Source: Streptomyces celluloflavus (lineage in GTDB: Bacteria > Actinomycetota > Actinomycetes > Streptomycetales > Streptomycetaceae). Taken from it: a DNA stretch of 64,000 nucleotides. The notes under the pieces were generated by a model. The model saw nothing but the letters and a program-made list of their open reading frames with translations, searched no databases and had not been told where the DNA came from. The translations under genes and the position numbers were made by a program. The stretch is from the NCBI GenBank assembly GCA_000720995.1, contig JOEL01000007.1, positions 144,679-208,678 of the forward strand, given 5' to 3'. This document shows, piece by piece, positions 14,200 through 22,876 of this stretch (the first letter of the stretch is position 1; each line of letters opens with the position of its first letter).

Positions 14200-15343
14200 G
14201 TCCTGACTCCCTTCGTCTTTCCGTTGCTGCTGCGCTTGTTGTGGCTGTGGCGCTTGCCGTGTCCGCCGCGGCCGTTGTGCCACGCGCACCGGTCGACCCA
14301 CGCGTCCCGGCCGCCCCGGGCCATCGGAACGCCGCGGAACCCCAGGTCAGCCCGCCGCCGAACGCGGTGATCAGCACCCGGTCACCCGCCGCCAGGCGCC
14401 CCGCGCCGTCCGCGTCGGCCAGTGCCAGCGGGATGGACGCCGCTCCGGTGTTGCCCACCCGCTCCAGGTGCGTCAGGCAGCGCTGCGCGCCGATCCCCAC
14501 CCGCTCGGCGACCGACCGCAGGATCCGGGCGTTCGCCTGGTGCGGGACGAAGTGATCGACCTCGGCGGCGTCCCAGCCCGCCTTCGCCAGCAGCGTCCGG
14601 CAGGAGTGGGTCATCCGCTCGACCGCGTGCTGGTACACCGCGCTCCCCCGCATCCGGAAGTACGCGTCGTCCGCGGCCGGGGCACCGGCCGCCGCCCGGG
14701 ACCGCGCGCCGCCGCCCGCCACCTTGATCAGGTCGTATGCGGTGCCGTCGCTGCCCAGGTCGAAGGCGAGCAGTTCGCCGGGGGCCCCGGGCGGGCCCGC
14801 CGCGATCAGGGCCGCCCCCGCGCCGTCGCCGAACACCACACCCGACGACCGGTCCGCGGGGTCCAGCCAGGTCGAGTACACATCCGCGCCCACCAGCAGC
14901 ACCCGCTCGTACAGACCGGAGACCACCAGCCCGTGGCAGACCGCGAGTCCGTAGACGAAACCGCTGCACACCGCGGCGATGTCGAACGCGGGGACGGTCC
15001 CGAGCCCCAGCCGCGCCGCCAGGGCGGGCGCCGTCCCCGGGCAGAGGTGGTCCGGGGTCGCGGTGGCCAGGACCACGGCGTCCACGCGGGGCGGGCGGTC
15101 CGGGCCGCCGGGGTCCGCCGCGAGTCCGGGCAGCAGCCGGGCGGCTTCGTGGGCCAGGTCCCCGGTGGACATGTCCGGTCCGGCCCGGTGCCGGCTGACG
15201 ATCCCCGTACGGGTACGTACCCAGGCGTCGTCCACGCCCCAGTCGGCGGGCAGTGCCTCGTTGTGCACCGGCGCCCCCGGCACCCACCCGGCCACCGCCT
15301 CCAGCAGAGCGCTCCGTCCGCCGTCCGCGTCTCTCCTGTCCAC
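14186..15343 (-). CDS. Beta-ketoacyl-ACP synthase III (FabH-like)
   Basis: A 385-residue KAS III with the full catalytic triad: Cys in DIAAVCSGFVYGL (about residue 126), His in FVPHQANARI and Asn in VGNTGAASIPLAL. KAS III enzymes start chains by condensing an acyl-CoA with malonyl-ACP, so this is the probable initiating enzyme of the cluster. It begins at GTG after a GGGGCAGCG site and is the first gene of the minus-strand block. The last ~50 residues are Ala/Thr-rich low complexity absent from housekeeping FabH (about 330 residues). With the ACP and KAS II genes it resembles starter-unit cassettes such as RedP/RedQ/RedR. Confidence 0.92.
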   Translation of the reverse strand: MDRRDADGGRSALLEAVAGWVPGAPVHNEALPADWGVDDAWVRTRTGIVSRHRAGPDMSTGDLAHEAARLLPGLAADPGGPDRPPRVDAVVLATATPDHLCPGTAPALAARLGLGTVPAFDIAAVCSGFVYGLAVCHGLVVSGLYERVLLVGADVYSTWLDPADRSSGVVFGDGAGAALIAAGPPGAPGELLAFDLGSDGTAYDLIKVAGGGARSRAAAGAPAADDAYFRMRGSAVYQHAVERMTHSCRTLLAKAGWDAAEVDHFVPHQANARILRSVAERVGIGAQRCLTHLERVGNTGAASIPLALADADGAGRLAAGDRVLITAFGGGLTWGSAAFRWPGAAGTRGSTGARGTTAAADTASATATTSAAATERRRESGHDAG

Positions 15344-15419
15344 CGCTGCCCCGATCCGTCGGCCGACTCACCACGACCTGCTGACGAACGGCCCGCCCGG
15401 CAACGGGGTTGCGCCATTC

Positions 15420-15433
15420 CACTCGAACGAGTG
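15420..15433. promoter_or_regulatory. Palindrome upstream of the acyl-synthase cluster
   Basis: cactcg-aa-cgagtg, a 14-bp palindrome, lies 77 bp before the GTG of the KAS III gene in the intergenic region it shares with the NfeD-like gene. It is a plausible operator for a dimeric regulator. The rest of 15344-15791 shows no convincing gene; an acctc/gaggt pair (15437-15456) follows the palindrome. Confidence 0.4.
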
Positions 15434-15791
15434 ATACCTCGGGCTGACTTGAGGTTCGGGGCCCGCCCCGGGGTTTCGCCCGGTCGACGGCGGATCCGCC
15501 GGGACGGGGCGGCGGCCCCGTACGGGCTGACTGCGGGACGCGTCGACGAGGCGAGACATCGGGCTGGTTACGTGCCGAGTTGATGACGCGTGGCGTCTCG
15601 GGCGGACGAGTGGGAGACGGCTCCGGCGGCCGGGACGGCGGCCCGGGGACAGCGAGTTGGAGACCGAGTCGAGTGCCCGACGGCCGACCGGGCAGGCCAT
15701 CCGATGGGTGGCCGAAGTCGCGACCACCCGAGGATAGGCCGCCGGTCGTCGTAGCGCTAAGGTCGGATTTCCGGAATCGGACAGGATCGAA

Positions 15792-16064
15792 ATGGCAGGG
15801 GGGCGGCCGTCGATGGTGCGGGACGAAGCGGTCATCGGCTGTCACGGAGTGCTGGTCATCGCCACTCGCGGGGCGGCCGGCCCCGGTGAGGTCCTGGTGC
15901 GGATCAGGGGCGGTTCCGAGACCTTTCTCGCCTGGTCCGCCGAGCCCCTCCCGGTAGGGGCGACCGTACTCGTGATCGAGACCCGTGGCACCCGCCAGGT
16001 CGATGTCGCCGAGTGGGCCGATCCGTTGGACGCGTTGCCCGGCGCTGCCGGCGACGCCGGCTGA
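15792..16064 (+). CDS. NfeD-like OB-fold protein (second copy)
   Basis: A 90-residue protein, mostly one OB-fold: CHGVLVIATRGAAGPGEVLVRI, then GGSETFLAWSAEPL and TVLVIETRGTRQVDV. It aligns with the C-terminal half of the protein at 134-508, including the PGEVL and G-x-E-x-(Y/F)-x-A-W-S signatures. The ATG at 15792 has AGGA upstream; ATG 15813, after a G-rich stretch, is an alternative. It ends 11 bp before the flotillin gene, so the two are co-transcribed. By analogy with NfeD-flotillin operons it probably binds the flotillin. Confidence 0.75.
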   Translation: MAGGRPSMVRDEAVIGCHGVLVIATRGAAGPGEVLVRIRGGSETFLAWSAEPLPVGATVLVIETRGTRQVDVAEWADPLDALPGAAGDAG

Positions 16065-16075
16065 GGAGACGAAGG

Positions 16076-17257
16076 ATGTTCGGTTACCGCGTTCCCGCCC
16101 CGGATGAGGCCATGTTGATCTCGGGAGGCAGGCGTGGTCAGGGGGGCGCGCCATTCCGTGTGGTGACCGGTCACGGCAAGTTCGTGCTGCCGATCTTCCG
16201 CAAGGTCCGCTTCCTGACCCTGGCGATGTGTGAGGCGGAGGTCGCCGAGACCTGCGTGACCCGGCAGGGCATCGCGCTGACGGTGCGCGCCGTGATCGCC
16301 TTCAAGGTCGGCAACGACACCGAGAGCGTCGTCAACGCCGGTCAGCGGTTCCTCTCCGAACAGGACCAGATGTCGGTGCTGACCGGCCGGATCTTCGCCG
16401 GACATCTGCGTTCCATCATCGGTTCGATGACGGTCGAGGAGATCGTCACGGAGCGGCAGAAGCTCGCCACCGAGGTCCTGGAGACATCGAAGACCGAGAT
16501 GGCGAAGATCGGTCTGACCGTCGACTCGTTGCAGATCCAGTCGATCGACGACGGCGACACCGGCTATATCGACGCGATGTCCGCCCCGCACAAGGCCGCC
16601 ATCCAGCGGCAGGCCCAGATCGCGCAGGCGCAGGCCACCCAGGCGTCGGTCGAGGCGCAGCAGGAGGCGGCGCGCAATCAGGCCGAGTACTCCCGGCAGA
16701 CCGCCATCGTGCAGGCCCAGTACTCGGCCGAGGTGGACCGCGCCCAGGCCCAGGCCGCGCAGGCCGGCCCGCTGGCGGAGGCGCACGCCCAGCAGGAGGT
16801 GCTCGCCGCGCAGACCGAACTCGCCGAGCGCGCGGCGCTCCTCCGCCAGCAGCAGTTGGTCGCCGAGATCGTCAAGCCCGCCGAGGCGGAGGCCGAGCGG
16901 ATCCGGCTGCTGGCGCTGGCCGAGGCGGAGCGGATGAAGATCCAGGCCGCGGCCGCGGCCTCGTACGACCGGGTCGCGCTGGACCGGATGCTGATCGACC
17001 AGCTGCCGCAGATCGTCAAGGAGGCCTCCGCGGGCCTCCAGGGCGCCAATGTCAATGTGCTCAACGGTGCCGACGGACTCGGCGAGATCGCCGCGGGCCT
17101 GGTCGGCCAGGGCCTGACCATCCTCGACTCGGTCCGCCGCAACCTCGGCGCCCCGGAGGGCGCCACGGGCGGTACCCCGGCAGGCGCCCCGGCGGGCATC
17201 CAGAAGGCGGACGGCGGTACGCGCAAGGCACCCGGCCGGTCCATCGAGATCGACTGA
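16076..17257 (+). CDS. SPFH/flotillin family protein (second copy)
   Basis: A 393-residue flotillin-like protein with an SPFH domain (about 10-190), an Ala/Gln/Glu-rich coiled coil (about 190-310) and a C-terminal tail with GLVGQGLTILDSVRRNLG. The ATG follows a strong gaggagacgaagg site. It shares RIFAGHLRSII, AAQAGPL and VNVLNGADGL blocks with the flotillin at 572-1798, so the two pairs are paralogous modules. Flotillins organise membrane domains and stabilise membrane-bound complexes. A role together with the membrane effector operon between the two pairs is conceivable but not shown. Confidence 0.9.
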   Translation: MFGYRVPAPDEAMLISGGRRGQGGAPFRVVTGHGKFVLPIFRKVRFLTLAMCEAEVAETCVTRQGIALTVRAVIAFKVGNDTESVVNAGQRFLSEQDQMSVLTGRIFAGHLRSIIGSMTVEEIVTERQKLATEVLETSKTEMAKIGLTVDSLQIQSIDDGDTGYIDAMSAPHKAAIQRQAQIAQAQATQASVEAQQEAARNQAEYSRQTAIVQAQYSAEVDRAQAQAAQAGPLAEAHAQQEVLAAQTELAERAALLRQQQLVAEIVKPAEAEAERIRLLALAEAERMKIQAAAAASYDRVALDRMLIDQLPQIVKEASAGLQGANVNVLNGADGLGEIAAGLVGQGLTILDSVRRNLGAPEGATGGTPAGAPAGIQKADGGTRKAPGRSIEID

Positions 17258-17458
17258 CGATCGCTCCCCGGCCCACGGGATGCCGCCCCCGGGCCGGGGA
17301 TTCGCGCTACTCGCCGGGGCTTCTCCATCAGGAGGGGCGCTTCTCCACCGGGCGGGGGATTCCGGCTGCCCGGCGGAGGATTCCGGCCGCCGGCCGGGGA
17401 CTCCGCTCCGGCCGCCCGGCTCACCAGGTGGCCGAACCGCGTACGTCCGAGGGCCGGA

Positions 17459-17956
17459 TCACGCCTCCGGCTGCGGTGGGCGGGGGTCCTCCGCATCGGG
17501 CCGGCGGGCGTGGTCCACCAGGCGGTTGAGTACGGCGACGGTGGTGGCCACGGCCTCGTCGTCGATACCGTCCAGGGCCTGGTGCAGGGTGGCCTGACTG
17601 GCCTGCTGGAGGCGTTCGAGAACGGCCTTGCCGTGCGGGGTGATGGCCACCTGGCGAGCGCGGCGGTCGAGGGAGTCCGGGGTCCGCTCGACCAGGTTCT
17701 GGGACGCCAACTGGCTGATCTGGCGGGTCACATGAGGGGGTTCGACCATCAGGAGGGCGGCCAGGTCACCGACCCGGCTGACGCCTCCGTGGGCGTCCAG
17801 GGTCATCAGCAGCCACAGGTCGGAGCGTCCCGCTTTCACACCGGCCCGAGCCGCCTGGCGTTCGTGCGCCTGTGATCGGGTGAGGAGGTAGGACAGCGTG
17901 GCCAGCACTTTCTGCAGCGCGACGGTGGGGTCCTGGTCTCTCGCGGGGTCCGGCAT
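17459..17956 (-). CDS. MarR family transcriptional regulator
   Basis: A 165-residue winged-helix regulator. The core shows LWLLMTLDAHGGVSRVGDLAALL (helices 2-3), the recognition helix PPHVTRQISQLASQNLVERT and the wing SLDRRARQVAITPHGKAVLE with its conserved Asp-Arg. It is divergent from the P450 gene at 18407, across an AT-rich intergenic region, and is a candidate regulator of the P450/ferredoxin pair. The acidic Pro-rich C-terminus is unremarkable. Confidence 0.9.
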   Translation of the reverse strand: MPDPARDQDPTVALQKVLATLSYLLTRSQAHERQAARAGVKAGRSDLWLLMTLDAHGGVSRVGDLAALLMVEPPHVTRQISQLASQNLVERTPDSLDRRARQVAITPHGKAVLERLQQASQATLHQALDGIDDEAVATTVAVLNRLVDHARRPDAEDPRPPQPEA

Positions 17957-18165
17957 GGGGGAACTTTAGCCGCCCTGTTGCGGACCGGCGGCGGGCCTGC
18001 GCAGAGCTGCCCGAGGAGTCACGAGAGGCCGGCGGGACGCGTGGTCGGGATGTGGCGGGCATCCGTCGGACGGGGGCGCTTCGAGGCACCCGGCGGGATT
18101 CAGCCAACCTGTGGACGACCCGGGACACCCCTTCCCCGCCACCTCGTGGTGAGTTAGCGTGTCGA

Positions 18166-18185
18166 TAACTTATTTGCTTTAGTTA
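18166..18185. promoter_or_regulatory. AT-rich inverted repeat in the MarR-P450 intergenic region
   Basis: taact-N10-agtta sits in an unusually AT-rich island (about 18151-18196) in otherwise very GC-rich DNA, between the divergent MarR and P450 genes. It probably contains a promoter and operator. The remaining 17957-18406 has no convincing gene; the 220 bp between the island and the P450 ATG would be a long leader. Confidence 0.45.
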
Positions 18186-18406
18186 GGTAATCAAGTCGAT
18201 GCCTGAGGCAACCAGTCGGTGAGGTCGCGGCCGCGACTTCGGCTCACCGGCCAGCGCTTCGGTGAGCCATCGGCATCGGAGCGCCGCGGTACCGGGCGAG
18301 CGGCACGGCAGTGCGGCCCGCACCGGCTGCCGACCCTTGAGAAGTGGCGCCACCCGCACCGTTCGCCACGGCAGAGCCGTGTCCCGTTCGTGGAAGGACC
18401 AGCACC

Positions 18407-19651
18407 ATGACGACCGCAGAACGCATAGCCGCAGCACCCACCGGCACGGAGACCGCGGGACACCCCGGCCCCCTCGCCTACCCGGCCGCGCGCGCCGCGG
18501 GCTGCCCCTTCGACCCGGCGCCCGCCGTCGACCACGCCCGGCGCGAGCAGCCGGTCACCCGGGCGACGCTGTGGGACGGCTCCCCGTGCTGGCTGGTCAC
18601 CCGCCACCAGGACGTACGGGACGTACTCGGCGACCCGCGGTTCAGCGCCGAGGCCACTCGCCCGGGATTCCCCTTCCTCACCGCGGGACTGCGGGAGTTG
18701 ATCACCAGTACCAGCTCCAGCCTCATCCGCATGGACGACCCGGAGCACGCCCGGCTGCGCCGGATGCTCACCGCCGACTTCATGGTCAAGAAGGTCGAGG
18801 CGATGCGCCCCGACGTGCAGCGCCTCGCGGACGACCTGGTGGACCGGATGACCGACGGCCGGACCTCGGCCGACCTGGTCACCGAGTTCGCGCTGCCGCT
18901 GCCGTCCCTGGTGATCTGCCTGCTGCTCGGCGTCCCGTACGAGGACCACGACTTCTTCCAGGAGCGCAGCCGGGTGCTGCTCAGCCTCCGGTCGGCCCCC
19001 GAGGAGGTCCGTACGTCCTCGGACGAACTGTTCGACTATCTGGTCCGCCTGGCCGAGTCCAAGCAGCACGAGCCGGACGACGGCATCGTCAGCCGGCTGG
19101 TCGCCCGCGGCGAGCTCGACTTCGAGGAAGTCGCCAACATGGGGCGGCTGTTGCTGATCGCCGGGCACGAGACCACCGCCAACATGACGGCACTGTCGAC
19201 GCTCGCCCTGCTGCGCAACCCCGCCCAACTGGCCAAGCTGCGTGAGGACCCCTCGCTGATCAAGGGGGCCGTCGAGGAGCTGCTGCGCTATCTGACGATC
19301 GTGCACAACGGCGTCAGCCGGGTCGCCACCGAGGACGTCACCATCGGCGGGCAGACGATCCCCGCCGGGGAGGGCGTGCTGTGCACGATCAACACGGCCA
19401 ACCGCGACGACGCGGTCTTCCCCGGGGGCGACACCCTCGACGTCAGCCGCGACGCCCGCCGCCATGTCGCCTTCGGCTTCGGCGTCCACCAGTGCCTGGG
19501 CCAGCCGCTCGCCCGGGTGGAGCTCCAGATCGCCGTGGAGACGCTGCTGCGCCGGCTGCCCGGTCTGCGGCTCGACGTCCCCTTCGAGGACGTCCCGTTC
19601 CGTCATGACATGGCGATCTACGGGGTGCATTCGCTGCCGATCGCCTGGTGA
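18407..19651 (+). CDS. Cytochrome P450 (CYP105-like)
   Basis: A 414-residue soluble P450. Signatures: I-helix LLLIAGHETTANM with the oxygen-activating Glu-Thr pair, K-helix EELLRYL (ExxR) and the heme-binding loop FGFGVHQCLGQ with the Cys ligand. The N-terminus AYPAARAAGCPFDP and overall layout match CYP105, a Streptomyces family that hydroxylates many hydrophobic substrates. It is followed 88 bp later by a small ferredoxin, its likely electron donor. The ATG has ggaagga upstream. The substrate is unknown; the nearby acyl-synthase cluster is on the opposite strand, so a link is speculative. Confidence 0.95.
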   Translation: MTTAERIAAAPTGTETAGHPGPLAYPAARAAGCPFDPAPAVDHARREQPVTRATLWDGSPCWLVTRHQDVRDVLGDPRFSAEATRPGFPFLTAGLRELITSTSSSLIRMDDPEHARLRRMLTADFMVKKVEAMRPDVQRLADDLVDRMTDGRTSADLVTEFALPLPSLVICLLLGVPYEDHDFFQERSRVLLSLRSAPEEVRTSSDELFDYLVRLAESKQHEPDDGIVSRLVARGELDFEEVANMGRLLLIAGHETTANMTALSTLALLRNPAQLAKLREDPSLIKGAVEELLRYLTIVHNGVSRVATEDVTIGGQTIPAGEGVLCTINTANRDDAVFPGGDTLDVSRDARRHVAFGFGVHQCLGQPLARVELQIAVETLLRRLPGLRLDVPFEDVPFRHDMAIYGVHSLPIAW

Positions 19652-19739
19652 GCACCCGGCGAGGGGCCCGCGCCCCTCGCCTCACCCCCTAACCCTTTAA
19701 CCACCGGCCTCCGGGACCGGACCCACGACAGGAAGAGCC

Positions 19740-19949
19740 ATGCGCGTACACGTTGACCAGGAGAAGTGCTGCGGCGCCGGAAGCTGCGTGCTGTCGGCTC
19801 CGGACGTTTTCGACCAGCGCGACGAGGACGGCATCGTCATCGTCCTCGACGCCCAGCCGCCCGCGGAGCTCCACGAGGCGGTACGCGAGGCCGCGGCCAT
19901 CTGCCCGGCCGCCGCGATCCTGCTGGAACAGGCGCCGGAGCGGGTGTGA
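19740..19949 (+). CDS. [3Fe-4S]-type ferredoxin
   Basis: A 69-residue ferredoxin of the kind paired with actinomycete P450s: VDQEKCCGAGSC near the start and AAICPAAAI near the end supply the cluster cysteines. The middle position of the usual CxxC is Ala/Gly rather than Cys, indicating a [3Fe-4S] rather than a [4Fe-4S] cluster. It should pass electrons from a ferredoxin reductase, not encoded here, to the P450 just upstream. A good aggaaga ribosome site precedes the ATG. Confidence 0.94.
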   Translation: MRVHVDQEKCCGAGSCVLSAPDVFDQRDEDGIVIVLDAQPPAELHEAVREAAAICPAAAILLEQAPERV

Positions 19950-20007
19950 CGGACCCGCACACCGGGCGCGGCCGACGCGTCCGGACCCGATAGACGTCAC
20001 CCCGCCC

Positions 20008-20045
20008 CGTCCCGTGACCGCCCCGCAGGGGCCGGTCACGGGACG
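20008..20045 (+). terminator. Hairpin terminator after ferredoxin
   Basis: A 13-bp perfect stem (cgtcccgtgaccg, 20008-20020; complement 20033-20045) with an inner cccc/gggg extension lies between the ferredoxin gene and the Zur-like box of the next unit. Confidence 0.65.
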
Positions 20046-20079
20046 GACGACTGACCGGCCGGACGAGCGGGGGACCATT

Positions 20080-20107
20080 TGAAAACGAGAGTCATTTCCA
20101 TATAACC
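20080..20107 (+). promoter_or_regulatory. Zur-like box and promoter of the L32/COG0523 unit
   Basis: tgaaaacgagagtcatttcca (20080-20100) is an imperfect palindrome with 7 of 10 arm positions matching. It resembles the Streptomyces Zur box (TGAAAAT-type arms) and runs directly into a tataac -10-like element. Position and target genes support Zur repression in zinc-replete cells. Confidence 0.6.
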
Positions 20108-20150
20108 TCTGGCCTCCGGCAGCTCCCGCCCGCCCCGAAGGAGGCCCCCC

Positions 20151-20321
20151 ATGGCCGTACCCAAACGCAAGCTCTCCCGCAGCAACACCCGGCACCGTCG
20201 CGCCCAGTGGAAGGCGACCGTGCCGCAGCTGGTGCCCGTCACCGTCGACGGCTCCGTATACCAGGTCCCGCGCCGCCTGGTGAAGGCGTACCGGCTCGGC
20301 CTGATCACCCCGGAGGACTGA
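20151..20321 (+). CDS. rpmF: 50S ribosomal protein L32, cysteine-free (zinc-independent) form
   Basis: A 56-residue L32: [21 protein letters not shown] at the start and [20 protein letters not shown] at the end. The zinc-ribbon cysteines of the housekeeping form are absent, so this is the C-minus paralogue that replaces zinc-bearing L32 when zinc is scarce. The ATG follows gaaggagg at good spacing. It ends 6 bp before a COG0523 GTPase gene and has a Zur-like box upstream, the usual setting for zinc-sparing ribosomal paralogues in actinomycetes. Confidence 0.93.
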   Translation: MAVPKRKLSRSNTRHRRAQWKATVPQLVPVTVDGSVYQVPRRLVKAYRLGLITPED

Positions 20322-20327
20322 CCCGTC

Positions 20328-21533
20328 ATGGCGCACCCCCGGCTGCCGGTCACCGTGCTCTCCGGCTTCCTCGGCGCGGGCAAGACCACCCTGCTCAACC
20401 ACGTCCTGGGCAACCGGGAGGGGCTGCGGGTGGCCGTCATCGTCAACGACATGAGCGAGGTCAACATCGACGCGGCGCTGGTACGCGGCGGCGGCGCGGC
20501 GCTGTCCCGCACCGAGGAGCGGCTGGTCGAGATGACCAACGGGTGCATCTGCTGCACCCTGCGCGACGATCTGCTGGACGAGGTCGGCCGGCTGGCCCGC
20601 GAGGGCCGCTTCGACTACCTGCTGATCGAGTCCAGCGGCATCTCCGAGCCGATGCCGGTCGCCGCCACCTTCGCCTTCCCGCACGACGACGGCACCACCC
20701 TCGGCGAGCTGGCGCGCCTGGACACCATGGTCACCGTCGTCGACGCCGCGAACTTCCACACCGAACTCTCCGGCGGCGACGGGCTGGCCGAGCGCGGCCT
20801 CGACCAGTACGCGGACGACGAGCGCACGGTGAGCGATCTGCTGATGGACCAGATCGAGTTCGCCGACGTCATCGTGGTCAACAAGACCGACCTGGTCGAC
20901 ACGGACACCGCCGTCCGGCTGCGGGCGGCACTGACCCGCCTCAACCCGGCCGCGCGGATCCTCACCGCCGCGTACGGCCGGGTGGCGCCCGCCGAGATCC
21001 TGGGCACCCGCCGGTTCGACCTGGAACGCGCCCAGCAGGCGCCCGGCTGGGTCCGGGAACTCAACGGCGACCATGTGCCGGAGACCGAGGAGTACGGCAT
21101 CTCCAGCACCGTCTTCCGCGCCGCCCGCGCCTTCCACCCGGGCCGCCTCTGGCGGTTCGTCACCGAGGAGCTGGACAGCGGCGCGTACGGCGACGTCCTG
21201 CGCTCCAAGGGCTTCTTCCGGCTCGCGAGCCGCCCCGGCGTCACCGGGCTGTGGTCCCAGGCCGGTGCGGTCGCCCGGTTCGAGCCCTCGGGCATGACGG
21301 CCGGGGACGGCGCCGACGCCGCGGCGGGCGACGAGGTCCAGGGCCAGGAACTGGTCTTCATCGGCACCGGTCTGCGCGCCGAACGGCTGCACACCGCTCT
21401 CACCGCCTGCCTGCTCACGGCCGGCGAGCCCACCCCCACCCCCGCCGACGACCCGTTCCCGGCCTGGGACGTCCACGGCACGGACGATCTCTGCGCGCAC
21501 GAGCACGCTGAACCGGTCGCTGTCGCGGGCTAG
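20328..21533 (+). CDS. COG0523 GTPase, putative zinc metallochaperone
   Basis: A 401-residue CobW/P47K family GTPase. Motifs: Walker [18 protein letters not shown], the metal-binding CxCC as [12 protein letters not shown], Walker B-type [12 protein letters not shown] and the guanine motif VVNKTDLV. The C-terminal CobW_C domain contains [12 protein letters not shown] His-containing tail (CAHEHAEP) may also bind metal. Members under Zur control deliver zinc to client enzymes under scarcity. It directly follows cysteine-free L32, probably in one transcript. Confidence 0.93.
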   Translation: MAHPRLPVTVLSGFLGAGKTTLLNHVLGNREGLRVAVIVNDMSEVNIDAALVRGGGAALSRTEERLVEMTNGCICCTLRDDLLDEVGRLAREGRFDYLLIESSGISEPMPVAATFAFPHDDGTTLGELARLDTMVTVVDAANFHTELSGGDGLAERGLDQYADDERTVSDLLMDQIEFADVIVVNKTDLVDTDTAVRLRAALTRLNPAARILTAAYGRVAPAEILGTRRFDLERAQQAPGWVRELNGDHVPETEEYGISSTVFRAARAFHPGRLWRFVTEELDSGAYGDVLRSKGFFRLASRPGVTGLWSQAGAVARFEPSGMTAGDGADAAAGDEVQGQELVFIGTGLRAERLHTALTACLLTAGEPTPTPADDPFPAWDVHGTDDLCAHEHAEPVAVAG

Positions 21534-21679
21534 TTGACGGCAGGGGCGCGGCTGCCGCCGTTCGGCGGGCGGCCCGTCGGTGCCACGTCCTACGGCCCAC
21601 CGTCACGGACAACCACCGCCCGCCGGCCCGCGCGGAAACCCGGTGGAAGTGGCGGCGGGCCCGGTGCTGGGATGGCGCG

Positions 21680-22696
21680 ATGCGGCACGACGCGTCGGAG
21701 GTTTCGGAGAGTGTGGACCGGGGGCGGTACCCGGGGACGGTGACGCCCTGGGAGCGTGCGCGGTGGCGGGCGGCCGTCCTGGGGTGGGCGGAGCGGGAGC
21801 TGACGGCGCACGGGCTGCGCGCCACGGGCCCGCGGACGGTGCGGGTACGGCCGTGGTCCTTGCTGGTGCGGATGTCCGTCGAGGACCACGCCGACGTGTG
21901 GTTCAAGGCCAATCCGCCCGCCAGTGCCTTCGAGGCGGGGCTGGGCGAGGCGCTGGCCCGCTGGGTCCCGGGGCATGTGGGGAGGCCGCTCGCCGTCGAC
22001 GCCGGCCGCGGCTGGTCGCTGTTCCCGGACGGCGGCCCGCTCTTCAGGGACGTACTCCACCGCGCCCCCGCCGACCCGCGTGCCTGGGAAGCGCCGCTGC
22101 GCCAGTACGCCGAGCTGCAGCGGGCCCTGCTGCCGCACACCGGGGAGCTCGCGGCACTCGGTGTCCCCGACGCGCGTACGGCCGCGCTTCCCGGGATCTT
22201 CGACCGGCTCGTCGGCACGAACGCCGCGCTGGAGCCCGGCGACCGTACGGCGTTGCGCGCGCTGCGGCCGCGCATCGCGGACTGGTGCGCGGAGCTCGCG
22301 GGCTCGGGTATCGCCGACTCCCTCGACCATTCCGATCTGCACGACGGTCAGGTATTCGTCCCGGAGCCGGGCCGTTTCACCTTCTTCGACTGGGGTGACG
22401 CGGCCGTCGCCCACCCCTTCGGCAGCTTGCTGGTCCCCGCCCGAGCGGCCCGCGAGCGGTACGGGCCCGAGGTGCTGCCGCGGCTGCGGGACGCCTATCT
22501 GGAGCCGTGGACGGGCGGCGGCCGTACACCGGCCGGACTGCGGCGCGCGGTGCGCCTCGCCGCCCTGCTCGGGGCGATCGGCCGGGCCTGCTCCTGGGGC
22601 CGCCTCTTCCCCGGGGCGGCCGACACCATGGGCGCGGTGTGCGAGGCCGAGAGCGCCCGCTGGCTGCGCGAACTCCTCGCCGCGCCAATGCTCTAG
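21680..22696 (+). CDS. Aminoglycoside phosphotransferase-like kinase
   Basis: A 338-residue protein of the APH/choline-kinase fold. The catalytic loop reads SLDHSDLHDGQVFV (Brenner-type H-x-D-x-x-x-x-Q/N) and the metal site FFDWGDA. The N-lobe lysine is probably in VWFKANPP. Such proteins phosphorylate antibiotics or small metabolites; this branch is common and uncharacterised in Streptomyces. It stands alone, with no clear operon partner. Confidence 0.85.
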   Translation: MRHDASEVSESVDRGRYPGTVTPWERARWRAAVLGWAERELTAHGLRATGPRTVRVRPWSLLVRMSVEDHADVWFKANPPASAFEAGLGEALARWVPGHVGRPLAVDAGRGWSLFPDGGPLFRDVLHRAPADPRAWEAPLRQYAELQRALLPHTGELAALGVPDARTAALPGIFDRLVGTNAALEPGDRTALRALRPRIADWCAELAGSGIADSLDHSDLHDGQVFVPEPGRFTFFDWGDAAVAHPFGSLLVPARAARERYGPEVLPRLRDAYLEPWTGGGRTPAGLRRAVRLAALLGAIGRACSWGRLFPGAADTMGAVCEAESARWLRELLAAPML

Positions 22697-22876
22697 GGGC
22701 CCGGCCGACCACCGCCGTACGCCGACCCCGTCCGCCCCTCGCCACCCCTCCGTCCCCGTCATCGAACCTTCCTCGAAAACTTTCCCGGACCGGGCGGCAA
22801 CCCCGGCCCCCGCCGCACGTCGTCAGAGGTGAGGGCGCCATCAGGCGCCGTCCCGCCGAACGTGGAGCAGCCCACT

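Noticed and set aside
18191-19630. Long minus-strand frame opposite the P450 gene
   Set aside because: Shadow of the P450 coding frame; composition is typical of antisense frames in Streptomyces.
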